A DNA stretch of 64,000 nt from Agriotes lineatus (taxonomy: Eukaryota; Arthropoda; Insecta; Coleoptera; Elateridae): NCBI GenBank assembly GCA_940337035.1, contig CALNHX010002779.1, positions 1 through 64,000 on the forward strand, given 5' to 3'. Positions 1 to 11,979 of this stretch are shown here, piece by piece. The notes under the pieces are model-generated. The model did no database searches. It was not told the origin of the DNA and saw only the letters and a program-made list of their open reading frames with translations. The position numbers and the translations under genes were made by a program. Within the stretch, counting starts at the first letter, position 1; every line of letters starts with the position of its first letter.

Positions 1-1810
1 CTGCCACACGTTAACAAAAAAGTTTTCCAACTTGCAAAATATTTTGCAACGGGTCCACTAGTAACTGCTTAGATTTGGTATTAAATGGACAATCCACAAA
101 CCAGGCAGAAGAGTATTATTACTGTGTATAGATCAACACATTCTAATATTACACTACGTTTTTGCCCTCGGAAAAGAAATTGTACTGTAAGCCTATCATT
201 TGCGATAATAATTAACAAACTACAAGAACAAACTATGGATAAAGTGGGAATATATCGTATTTGCCACAACTAGTATTTAGCCATGGTCAAGTATATGTAC
301 CTAGCAATATCACATGTGAGTAGTTTTAAAAACCTAAAAGTTTAAAATTTACTTAATGGATCCTGCCACACGTTAACAAAAAAGTTTTCCAACTTGCAAA
401 ATATTTTGCAACGGGTCCACTAGTAACTGCTTAGATTTGGTATTAAATGGACAATCCACAAACCAGGCAGAAGAGTATTATTACTGTGTATAGATCAACA
501 CATTCTAATATTACACTACGTTTTTGCCCTCGGAAAAGAAATTGTACTGTAAGCCTATCATTTGCGATAATAATTAACAAATTACAAGAACAAACTATGG
601 GTAAAGTGGGAATATATCGTATTGCCACAACAAGTATTTAGCCATGGTCAAGTATATGTACCTAGCAATATCACATGTGAGTAGTTTTAAAAACCTAAAA
701 GTTTAAAATTTACTTAATGGACTTAACCACACGTTAACAAAAAAGTTTTCCAACTTGCAAAATATTTTGCAACGGGTCCACTAGTAACTGCTTAGATTTG
801 GTATTAAATGGACATTCCACAAACCAGGCAGAAGAGTATTATTACTGTGTATAGATCAACACATTCTAATATTACACTACGTTTTTGCCCTCGGAAAAGA
901 AATTGTACTGTAAGCCTATCATTTGCGATAATAATTAACAAATTACAAGAACAAACTATGGGCAAAGTGGGAATATATCGTATTGCCACAACAAGTATTT
1001 AGCCATGGTCAAGTATATGTACCTAGCAATATCACATGTGAGTAGTTTTAAAAACCTAAAAGTTTAAAATTTACTTAATGGATCCTGCCACACGTTAACA
1101 AAAAAGTTTTCCAACTTGCAAAATATTTTGCAACGGGTCCACTAGTAACTGCTTAGATTTGGTATTAAATGGACAATCCACAAACCAGGCAGAAGAGTAT
1201 TATTACTGTGTATAGATCAACACATTCTAATATTACACTACGTTTTTGCCCTCGGAAAAGAAATTGTACTGTAAGCCTATCATTTGCGATAATAATTAAC
1301 AAATTACAAGAACAAACTATGGGTAAAGTGGGAATATATCGTATTGCCACAACAAGTATTTAGCCATGGTCAAGTATATGTACCTAGCAATATCACATGT
1401 GAGTAGTTTTAAAAACCTAAAAGTTTAAAATTTACTTAATGGATCCTGCCACACGTTAACAAAAAAGTTTTCCAACTTGCAAAATATTTTGCAACGGGTC
1501 CACTAGTAACTGCTTAGATTTGGTATTAAATGGACAATCCACAAACCAGGCAGAAGAGTATTATTACTGTGTATAGATCAACACATTCTAATATTACACT
1601 ACGTTTTTGCCCTCGGAAAAGAAATTGTACTGCAAGCCTATCATTTGAAATAACAATTAATAAACTACAAGAACAAACTATGGATAAGGTGGGAATATAT
1701 CGTATTTGCCACAACTAGTATTTAGTCATAATCAAGTATATGTAGCGATATCACGTGTTGGTAGTTTTATAAACTTAAACATTTAAATGTTACCTAATGG
1801 ATCGTGCCAC
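1..1810. repeat. Tandem satellite array, about 361-bp unit, five copies
   Basis: The same block recurs with a period of 361-362 bp; the marker CTGCCACACGTTAAC starts near 1, 363, 724 (as TTAACCACACG), 1085 and 1446. Units are almost identical. Units 2-4 share a single-base deletion (GTATTGCCACAACAAG) where units 1 and 5 read GTATTTGCCACAACTAG, so the middle units were probably amplified from one another. Unit 5 decays after about 1730 and the array ends near 1810. The array starts at the first base of the window, so its full length is unknown. Diverged single copies lie at 52931-53150 and 55966-56322. Each unit has short open frames of 61-64 codons on both strands; I treat these as chance. 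Confidence 0.97.
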
Positions 1811-3798
1811 ACAATTGTGTAGACATTGTTGTATCAAGTTGATAATTCTAACTTATAAAAAATGTATCTCAATCTTGATAAAAGGTTTAATAATTATTTC
1901 AAACGTTCTATTACTCCGTGAAATAAATTGACGACAGTAAATAATCGAACTATATATTACGCAGTTTAATTTTGCAAAATTGTCAGTTTTCATTATATCG
2001 ACTTTTGATTTATTACCGTAACTAAACACTGGTTCACAATTGCTATTTAAATCAGCCAAACTTCGTTGGAAATGCATTAAAATTCTGTTCTTCCACCTGC
2101 AAATTAGTTTGAGTTTAACATGTCAACACGTGCAATCAAATACGTTTAATTAACCTGAGAAATACATAGTCAAAAATTGTTTTCTGTTACAATAAAAACG
2201 CTATACTATTGAACATTCTGTCAATTAACTACACACATAAATCAAATTCTCATTTTTATACTGTTAAAACATGTAAGTAACGTAACATAGTCGATGACCT
2301 AATATAACGTGTTGATACTTAATTAAGGCCGACACTAATATAGCTATACAGTCAACAAGAATTAATCAATGGGAATAATTTTCATATTCATATCTACAAA
2401 CAGCCGCTACAGCATTGAAAATTCCTGTTAAGTACCACAAATCTATAAAAATCTAATAAATGTCGATTTCAGAAATTTGAATTTAAGATCCGAAGCCAAA
2501 ACCGCCAGTTACAACATATTTGACCATCACCTACATTAGACAGGTATAAATATGTATATGTGGCTTAATTATCACAGAAAACGTCTATCGGGTTGCTTAA
2601 AACCAGTATGGGCTGGCCAACACCGACGTTTATTTACGTTTTACGCCTCCAATTCCGTTGTGTTTGGGTGGTAACACTATTTAGGTGAATTGGAGGTGTA
2701 CACGTAGAAATAATAATAGATAACAGTTTGAAACGTCACTTCTAAAACTGATAAAAATGCTAGAAAAATACATAAAAGGCGCTTATTATTTACTGTACAT
2801 TAGCTAGTTTTCCTTTATTTCCCCCTCCACTTGTTTATTTCTTTTCTTATCTGAATTAAGTTTGCTCGAGTGTAATATAAATTATTCTCCATTGAATGAG
2901 CATTATTATGTCGCTTTCTTAAATATAAGGCTAATCAAATACAACCGACCTGTATATACCATACGGATCATTGTTTCACATACTAATTTAGAACTTGCAT
3001 GACATATTTATGACAAAAAAAATATTCAAAACGCCAAATTAACCAATAATTAAATAAAAACTTTTGTTAAGAACTATTTTATTAAAATTAGCATTGTGTG
3101 TTTTATATGCTTTGTAAAATTTGCTAAGAAATAACGTAATCGTATAACTATATAAAGTAATCAGACAGTCTTTTCTTTCGATTGTTATTCTTCCTTCAGC
3201 TTGTTTTCGAGCCTTTATATATTGTTCCTTCTTTCCATGTTATGTTGCAGATTTCACTTTTTTCCACCATGCTTAATTAATTCTGGCACTACTAGTTTTT
3301 CTTCTTGCTCTTTCTATTTTCCACGTCTTTATGACTATCTCTACCTCTTCTTTATTATAACTGCCATCTCCTCATCACTATTTCTTCCAATTATTCGTCT
3401 AATACTCGCATTTTCTTCTTTTCACCTCGCTTTTCATAATCTCAATATTCATCATAGATTCTCGTTATCCATTCCACTACATCGTACTGAACTCTTTAAA
3501 CGATCTTTACCTATGACGTGTCTAAAATATGGAATGCATTATCTATTGCTTTTAAGGTGACTTCCTTGCACATTTTTTTTTAAATAAAACTTTAAACTGG
3601 TTAAATTCTTGAGTATTAATTCATTCCTTTTAAAAGATACCTTTCTGGTAAACATTTCGTTCTCTGTGCTTATAGTTGCATTTGATGAACGTATATAAAT
3701 CACTCATATCATTACATTTCATCTCACTTCATCTTATTTTATATTTCTTCGTATAAGTTTGCTAATTTCGACCTTGTACATGTACCACGCAGCACAGT
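1811..3798. other. Gene-free AT-rich stretch
   Basis: No frame with recognisable protein similarity and no RNA gene seen. A pyrimidine-rich frame at 3201-3560 has low-complexity composition (runs of F, S, L) and is not supported as a gene. Confidence 0.5.
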
Positions 3799-3878
3799 CT
3801 GTTAGTTAATAGCTATTTAAGTAACAAGGAATGTAAGGACCTATTAACATTTGAGGTAGGCAAGTACAAGCCAAGGCG
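3799..3878 (+). repeat. Fragment of a dispersed element also present at 50187-50266
   Basis: About 80 bp, including GAATGTAAGGAC, ATTAACATTTGAGGTAGGC and AAGTACAAGCCAAG, matches the left part of the inverted-repeat element at 50172-50651. Just beyond the shared part, GGCAAGTACAAGCC can pair with GGCTTGTTGCC near 3888-3898. Only the left portion of the element is recognisable here, so this copy is truncated or diverged. Confidence 0.75.
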
Positions 3879-5236
3879 TAGCCGCGGCTTGTTGCCTGCC
3901 GAAAATGAACTCAATTATTTAGTTATCACTACTGCTTAATATGATAATTTTCGGGCCCTGATACTCAGAAGAGTTATTCTGATATTTGTTATACAATTAA
4001 GTGATCTCTAGAGTTTGTGTATGCCAGTAATGATAATTTGTTACTTATACCCTACTTGTTATTACCTTCAAGATACGAATTATTATCATTATACGATCTT
4101 TATGAACACTTCAGTTTTATTCGTGTTGTATTTTTTATACGATTTATTCACTACCTAACTGGTTCATTGTGTCAAGGAATCGGCAGGAAACGTGCCAGTT
4201 GAAACCACTCGGCGCCATTTAATTTAGTTTTTACCTTTTCGAAGATGAGTTAACCACGATCTATTCTCTCTAGCTAGTCGGTGGCATGTTTCCATCCATT
4301 AGCGGCAAAATATAATGTAACTATAAACCTTCTATTCAACTAACAAGTGTCAAATTGATGCTCTCTCCAGTTTGCCTTAACAGTTGTCTTTGGAAACTTG
4401 TTTTGGCACTTTCTCGCAAAAATGAATTACGAATGACTTGGGAAGGGTCCAAAAAAGAGGCATAAATGTTGATATTAGTTTAGGCAGATGATGATGTAGC
4501 TCTTAAAGCTGTGTACCAAAAGGTTTTGAATCCCTCGACTGCGATGAACAATTTGGACGCCCTTCGACTTCATGAGTTCATGCACAGACAAAAGCATAAA
4601 AAAGTAAGTGAAATAATTTTTTCGAACAAACAGAAGCTTGACCTTTCGAGAAAATGCTAGTAATCTGGACATAATATTTAATTATTCGGTACTGCACATT
4701 TTAACTAAAGATGTAAACATGAAGTGAGCGAGTGTAAAATTTGAAGTCTGCTCAAATGCCAAAGCATCTGCCCATTTCGTTGTAATTGCGTGACGGTGTG
4801 GCTTCAGGTCCTCACTATTTGCATAGTGTTGTAACAGGAAATTAATCTTGGGTATATAGTTACGATCCTACGACCAAGATTCATAATTAACCATGGAAAA
4901 ATGGCAACTCACCTTGTTAGTTGTAGTTTTAATTAATACTTGTTGTTTGCTTATAGCGTGTATTTAAAGTTTAGGATTCGCGTTTTAGTTTAAATTTACT
5001 TTTGTAGTGGACTGTATTCTTCTAGTTGTGTCACTCCTGTATTCTAACATGTGGTTCACTTTCCTGGAAATCCGAAAATCTCTGGGGCAACCCCGAAAAA
5101 CGTCTTTCTTTCCTAAAATTAATTAGTCTCCACCCGTCGAAGAGTGAACAGCTCTTGCTTGTTGACGCCGACTAATTCAATTTTGTGCACATACAATGTT
5201 CTCATCGTGACATACGCGTGTATCTTGTATTGGGTG

Positions 5237-5345
5237 TTCGAACTGGTTTGCGGAAAGTTCGTTCCCCACATTTCGTACCCTACATTTCGTTCCCGGGATA
5301 TTTCGTCTCCCCACATCTCGTACCCGGAAACTTCGTTCCCGAGCG
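5237..5345. repeat. Short degenerate direct repeats (TTCGTWCCC motif)
   Basis: Variants of TTCGTTCCC, TTCGTACCC, TTCGTCTCC and CTCGTACCC recur every 14-19 bases, alternating with short A/C-rich spacers such as CCACAT and CGGGATA. Read on the minus strand this gives an alternating peptide with repeated YEMWG, which is a consequence of the DNA repeat rather than evidence for a gene. Surroundings are AT-rich and non-repetitive. Confidence 0.7.
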
Positions 5346-5655
5346 AGCTCAATTTGTCTCCTAGATTACCGGGTGTTGAAAATCGGGTGCAGCGATCGGA
5401 ATGCAGTGTTATTCGTAAATCCCTAGAAATTACTAAAAACCCGTACAATTTTAATGGAAAAGACGGTTACCGCTTTAGTAACATATGGAAGGCAGCTCTG
5501 CAAAATCAATCAAACCGTATATAAACTAGTTGCACAGGAGCACAAGGCACCAACATCAGTCTTTAGAAATCTTCTGAAGGTGTTGACAGCATGAGCAACG
5601 AAACGTCAAGTTCAAATCTACGACCACGGCATAATCCGGAAGAACCTACCATTAA

Positions 5656-6388
5656 TATATACTGTGAGTGTGTAAAGTCTGGAACTATCGAAATAGAACT
5701 TTTATAAAATATATTTGAAAGAAATCGTCGAATACGACAACTTTTATTTTAAATAACACATATTATACTGTAATTGTCACTTTTGTTTTTATGACGTTAG
5801 CGATACTTCTTTTAAACGAAAACCCTAAATTTTTATAATGAATTTGGACGGAGCATGAAATTCTAAGACCAAATACGCTAGAAAAGTATGATACTGTATT
5901 TTGAAATTTTCGAGAACCTCGTACGATCACCACATCTCAATACTAAAATTTCAATTCATTCTCACTCAAATATCGCACCATTATTTATTTAATTAAGTGC
6001 ACACAACGAAAACAGATAAAAAAACTATGAATAACTGTCATAATTTTAGGGCTAACTCATTGTTTCATGGCTACTTGATTTTTATTCGATTTTTGTTTTA
6101 ATACTTTAAAGGCGATGTTCTCGAAAATTTCAAAATGCAGTATAGTACTTTTTTAGCGTATTTGCTTTTAGAATTCCATGTTCTGTCCAAATTAATCATA
6201 AAAATTTAGGGTTTCTATTTAAAAAAAATATCGCTGACGATCAAAAACAAAAGACAATCTAGAAGTGACAATTACAGTAAACTATGTCTTATTTAAAATA
6301 AAAATTGAGGTGTTCGAGGATTTCTTTCAAAAACATTTGATGAAAGTTCTATTTCGATAGATTCAAACTTTATACTCGCACGGTATAT
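5656..6388. mobile_element. Foldback element with about 290-bp inverted arms
   Basis: The left arm (about 5656-5935) is the reverse complement of the right arm (about 6107-6388). Matching blocks include ATAGAACTTTTAT, ACTGTAATTGTCACTT, CCCTAAATTTTTAT, ATACGCTA and GAAATTTTCGAGAAC. The outer ends read ATATACTGTGAGTGTG on the left and, reverse-complemented, ATATACCGTGCGAGTA on the right. The loop of about 170 bp has no coding content. Arms differ by scattered substitutions, so the insertion is old. Non-autonomous, probably mobilised by a TA-targeting DNA transposase; the exact target duplication is unclear. Confidence 0.85.
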
Positions 6389-7645
6389 TGTTTTTACAAT
6401 TTCCAGTTTGTCTTCTGTTGGTAACATATTTTGGCCATTTTTAACAAAATTAATTCGCCACTGAATTTAAAGGCATTTGAAATCGATAAATCGCAAACTT
6501 TTGTTTTGTATGACGCTCGTATTAATGCAAATACTGCAACGAAGTTCCACATGTGACTTTCATATAATCCTGGACTTTGTTTAAATATTACTTTACAAAA
6601 CGAGGGCTACTACTGCATTTTTAAATGGAAGCTTTTATCTTTGATCATAGTAAGGTAATATTGAAAAATATTGATTTTAAACGAATATGTAACTGTTTAA
6701 AATAAGTGCCAGATAACAAATAATGAAATAGAAAATTGACTAAGGTGTGTAGCTATGAGACGATTTACCCTGTGTATTGCTTCAATCATCAATATTTTGA
6801 ATATATTTTGACGCTGTGAAGGTACGTAATGCATAACTTGTCTTGGATAACTTCAATATTTACTTGGAACCGACCGGAACTTTAATTTGTATATATAAAA
6901 AACAATCGCCGTGTGTTACAAGTAGTAACGCAAAAACTCGAGAACGACTTGACCGATTTCGATGATTTTTTTGTTGTGTACGTCTTATTCGCGAGCTGGT
7001 TTAGCAAAAAAGAAAATTCTGAAAAATCCAAAGCCGGAAAATTGGAAAATATCGAATGTGTGTTTTTCTATACACTGTACGACTTTCTATTTGCAGTCAT
7101 ACTTTTATGATTCTGTGCTTAATGATTTGAAGGGTTTTACCCATCATGTCATAATCCAAAACAACGTTGGCCTGGTCAGCTAGTAAACAATATAAAAATA
7201 TTCCCATAAAAGTACCTAAAAAATAACTGACAGCGCCATGCAGTATCTACTAAAAGAGATATAGAACAATAAGTTTATAATTTAGCTTATAGCGATTAGA
7301 GACACACTGTCCTTAACCTACACGATTTTTGACCGTGTCTTCCAACTTCTTAATAGGGTTAAAATACCATGGTAAAATAAACATATATAAACAACGTCTA
7401 ACAACGCTGTAAAAAAACATTTTTTTAAACAATTCTTTTTGTTATTTTCCTTTGATTTTATCATTATAGCCCATAGAACAGTTGGAAAAAGCGTGGCCCC
7501 CAGAAATGATTTGGCGACACTATCCTTATAGTAACCGTAATTTAGCGAGTACTTAAAAATTTTCCGTAAATTTCAAAAGAATTGTAATCGTTGGTCACAG
7601 GTCTAAGTATTTGATTAGTCTACATGTACCTAAATGCCCGATTTA
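6389..7645. other. Gene-free stretch; possible transposon 3' tail at 6890-7185
   Basis: No gene recognised. The segment at 6890-7185 starts after an AT-rich run and ends GGTCAGCTAGT, with an internal phrase (ACTCGAGAACGACTTGACCGATTTCGATGA) broken here in description only; it resembles tails of dispersed insect repeats, but no second copy exists in this window to confirm it. Confidence 0.3.
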
Positions 7646-7938
7646 TTAATCACGAACGTAGACAGGTGCTGATTCAACACATCCATTCCGTCTCTTCAAG
7701 TTTGTAAAAGACTCTCTGCGAGGAGTAGGATCAAAGGGCTTCTTGCAACAAATCGCCTCCACCATAAACACGGCGACAGCAAAACAGTTTCCTAGTCCAT
7801 ACATCAGAAACAGAGACAGTAGGAGTTTGATAGACAACGGGTTGTGTTGGTGGGTCTTGATGGAGTTGTGGCTCTCCGGGAAGGACCCTCTGCGCATGTG
7901 CTTGGTGTACACCCTCATCCACATCTCTACAAGCCCGG
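7646..7938 (-). CDS. IR gene exon 4: end of S2, M3 and C-terminus
   Basis: Begins after AAATTCTAG; codes for residues 566-662: AGLVEMWMR (end of S2), then M3 (LSIKLLLSLFLMYGLG... FAVAVFMVE region about 603-628) and a basic tail. The TAA stop at 7646-7648 overlaps an AATAAA hexamer, which is probably too close to be the poly(A) signal. Confidence 0.9.
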
Positions 7939-10900
7939 CTAGAATTTAATGAGTGCAGTTGCTCTCTCAAGCCAAACCTTACCTTCCACAATTTCACCGA
8001 GAACCTTGTCCAAGCCGGTTCTATACGCGGCCCTCTTCTGAAGCAACCAAACCTGCCCGATTGTTCGCAAAGATGTCCTGGCTATCCGAATCTTGGTGGT
8101 GCCGTCTGAGTTTGTCGTTTCCAGGCGCTTAGCCCGCAGCTCACCTTGGCAGGTTTGCCGAAGTTCGTACTGAAGGGATGTGTATTCATCCAGAATTGCT
8201 GCTCGCTCTTCCAGGGCGTACAAGAACTCCTCGCAGAGGCCGTGTCTGGCTTCAGTAAGACTGAAAAAGAATAATAGTTGTTTGCATCAATTTGGTTCAA
8301 ATATTTGTATGAACTTACCTTAACGCAGTTTGAACAACAGAGTCTGTGGTGTTGTAAAGCAAAGCTAGGAAAACATCTCTGTAACGTTCATTGACAACGA
8401 ATTTGTAATCGCTGTATACCAATTCTTTGATGTCGCTGGGTTCTCTGTGCGGTGGATTCATTACTATGGCCGATAGTTTGCTTTTGTACGCAGTACTCAG
8501 ATTTAAGCACACCAAAATCCATGCCACCAATAAGACCGCCGGCCCTGTGCGCACTCTGAAGACTTGTTTGATATTTGCATTTTGTTCTATTGCCATATAA
8601 ATGCAAACCTAGCCAAATAAAATTACATTAAAGTTGCAAATGATTTTTCTTTGTATATACAGTGTGTCCAAGATAAGGAGGGCCAGTATGGGGATCTCGT
8701 TGATAGTAAGAGATGCAAATTTCGTTGAATGGGAACAAAAATGCGTAATTAAAGGACTAACAAAATGACTCCTAGAAATCATCGGTATAATTTTTTGTAT
8801 TTGAGTTATCTTAAAAAACCGAATTTTTGGATTTTTAATTTTATGTTTTTCTGGCATTAATATCAAAGTTAGAGCGAAACTCACAAAACTTTTAATGGAC
8901 TTAAAGATTACCCTACATTTTTTTTTATTCAACATTACATCTATGAGCAACAATCATCAACTTTATTTTTTAAATACGGTCCTTATTTTTTTAAATCGCA
9001 TTTTAGAAGCCCTTTTCATTCTCAATTCAACAACGTACCACATGTTATGCTTTAATTAAGTTTCGAGTCCTTTTTGACTATCATCAAGAAATTTTTGGAT
9101 ACGGACCTGTGTCCTAGAGCATTTCATACGTTGTAGTCAGATGTTCTGGAACTTCTGCGTAAATACTCGATTTTACTGCTATCAGTCTACGTTTTTCTTC
9201 TCTCTTCAAACTCCACATTTCACCTCCATATGTCAGAACTGTTTTATAATTTTTTGTAAGATTCGTTTTTTATTTGTGGTGCTTACGTTTTTGTCCCACC
9301 AAATACTATTTAGGGCTCCTATTACATTCCTAGCCTTTTGGATTCTGTTGCGTATTTCCTGGCCTCCAATTCCATCTCCATCTATTGCTGCCTCTAAGTA
9401 TTTAAATTTATCCACCTGTGTAATTTGTACATTGTCATCTATAAGGATTTCAAATTTCGCTTCAGTATTCACCGCAAGATACTCCGTCTTTTCTAAACCC
9501 CCATTTTTTATACTCTTTGTAAAGGGTGCTTCAGAATGAATTGCATTTTAAAAAGAAATATAGCTCGCTTGTTATTAAAACATGTAATCAATTAAACTCA
9601 GTAATACAATTAATAACTCTTGGAAATTAAACCTTAAAGATAATATTATCTAAATATTACCCTTGGCGTCTTATGAACTCCTCCAAACGGTGTCTTGCAT
9701 TTATTAGAACTTGTCGGCACAGTGCTTTGGGAATTACTGTGATTTGTTTCCGTATTTGATGCTTAAGTTGGCAAATTCCCCGGATGATTTTTGTACACCT
9801 TACTTTTAAGATAGCTCCATAAGAAGAAATCTAGTGGAGTCAAATCACAACTTATAGAAGACCAGTTGATGTCACCTCTTCGGGAAATTAATTTTTCAGG
9901 GAATAGTGCTTGTATTGTCTCCAAAGCTACATACAGTGTGGCTCGTGACTCAACCCTGTTGAAACCATGTTCGGTTATCAAACCCCTCAAATCCTTCCAA
10001 TACTGGGCCTAGAAAATTGCGGATCATTGACGCATTCTTTGCACTTGCACATAAGAATGTCCATTTTCATAAAATTCTCGTATACAAAAACCACGCTGTT
10101 TTCCACTAAAACGCTCCATTTGGACAGAAACTCCAAAAGACGTTAATCGGAACTCGACGCTAAAAAATTTCTGACACTGGCAGTTTCCTCTAAATGTTAG
10201 AAACAAAATCTAAATTCATTCTGGGACACTCGTTTTAACATAAACTCCATGTCGAAAGAATCTTGCCAGTATGGCTTGATTATCGGCGAAACTCATTGTA
10301 TAGGGTGTATGTCATTTATAGGTAAGCCCATTCGTTCACATGATCTTTTTCATCCTCGTAAGGGTATTTCCACATAAATATTGAATAAGATAGGAGATAG
10401 ACTACACCTTTGCCTAAGGCCTTTAGTGGGGTATATTGGTTCTGACAAGCATTGTCCTTGACGTAGGCTATATTATTTTCATACAATTCTTTAATGATTT
10501 TAAGTAAATGGTTGTTAACACCAATTTGCTTCAGTGCATGCAGTCATTTCCTTCTTGGGACGCTGTCGTATGTTTTTTTTTATCTATAAAAGTAACATGT
10601 ACTCTTGATCTCTACTCTTTTTCTTCTCTATTAGTTGTTGCACAATAAATAAATTATCCGTACATGAGCGCCCAGTTGTGAATCAACTTTGATCCTCACT
10701 TATAAAATGGTAAACTGTAATCCTCAGTCTTTTTTGGATTAGTTTTCCCCAGACTCTACTCAACGCACTAGGTCTTTCTGTTTCCTTTCTTAAAGAGGGA
10801 CGAGATAACGCTAATTTTCCATTCGCTAGGTGTTTTGTTTTGTTGGGTTAGAAAATTGAACAAGTGTGTGAATCAAACAATAGTATGTCTGCGCCGTGTT

Positions 10901-11947
10901 TAATAAGCTTGAAAGACTAATTGTCAATAGTAAGCAATTAATATATTAATTATTATTTTTCTAACTTATAAACCATAATTAAAATTAGAAATAAGAGACA
11001 TGCAGTATGGCTCATTGCGTTTTCCTTTAAATTACAAAGCTGAAACAACATATGAACTGCTCTACGGCCAAAGTCCTTATCCAAAAATTTCTTGATGATG
11101 ATCAAAAAAGAGTCGAAAAGTAATTAATCCCTAATATGTGGTACATTGATATATCCAGAATAAGAAGATCATCATAAAATAAGGTCAGTATTTAAAAAAA
11201 AATAAATTGGTGATGGTTGCTCAGAGACGAAACGTCAGATAAAAAAATTGATAACGTAATCTTTAAGTCTATTAAAACTTGATATAAAGAAGTTTTGTCA
11301 GTTTTTCTGTAACATTAATATTAACGCCAGAAGAAAATAGAATTAAAAATACAAAATTTCGGTGTTTTCAAAATAACTCAAAAACAAAAAATCAACAAGG
11401 ATTTCTAGGCGTCATTTAGTTAGACTTTTATTTAAACAACTTTTTTTCCATAAAATTTGTATCTCTTACTATAAACGAGATCCTAATACTGATGGCTCCC
11501 CTTATCTCGGACACATTGTATACAAGCATAGTAAATAACTGTCATAAACAGCCTAAAATGTTATTTACTTAGTCACAATGGATTAGAGACATATGGGGTT
11601 GAAAATGTTGTCAAAACAATATTACTATCACACTGTAAAATATCAACTAAGTACTTGTTATAACAAAAAAAAACACGTTGTTTCCTACAATATCTATACA
11701 AAGGAGTCCGTTTCCTTCAATTTGACATTATATAAAGGGTGTTTCATAACATGTGGGATGTACTTAAAGGGTGTATAATAGACGTAACAATAAATAAGGA
11801 AGTTTATACCGGGTGTCCGCTCTCAAACTCGAACATGGAATTGAGCATTGCATTGAACGTTTTTGCTGATTCCTGCTCGCCAACTCAACTTACAGGAAAG
11901 GTCATGGTATCAATAGTAAGATAAAAATCTTGCGCATCAAGTAGTAC

Positions 11948-11979
<32 letters not shown>

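Larger units (their letters stand above)
8660..11518. mobile_element. Foldback DNA element with about 480-bp terminal inverted arms, TA target site
   Basis: Left arm 8660-9139 is the reverse complement of right arm 11039-11518. Ends read CAGTGTGTCCAAGATAAGG (left) and, reverse-complemented, CAATGTGTCCGAGATAAGG (right), flanked by TA at 8658-8659 and 11519-11520. Internal matches include GAAATTTTTGGATA, GACTATCATCAAG and AAAACTCACAAAAC-type blocks. The ends resemble the element at 46801-48220 (CAGTGTGTCC). No transposase of its own is visible; the centre (9140-11038) holds a reverse transcriptase relic carrying another transposon. It lies in intron 1 of the IR gene. Confidence 0.88.

Noticed and set aside
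85..1718. Short open frames of 61-64 codons on both strands in every satellite unit
   Set aside because: They recur only because the DNA unit recurs; no start context, no domain, and both strands are equally open.
1..1810. Regular repeats resembling a CRISPR array
   Set aside because: Whole 361-bp units are conserved without unique spacers; this is a eukaryotic satellite.
3201..3560. 119-codon plus-strand frame rich in F, L and S
   Set aside because: Low-complexity pyrimidine-rich DNA without a domain or conserved context.
7939..8223. IR exon 3 as a prematurely truncated gene
   Set aside because: A 44-nt GT-AG intron explains the apparent stop and frame change.
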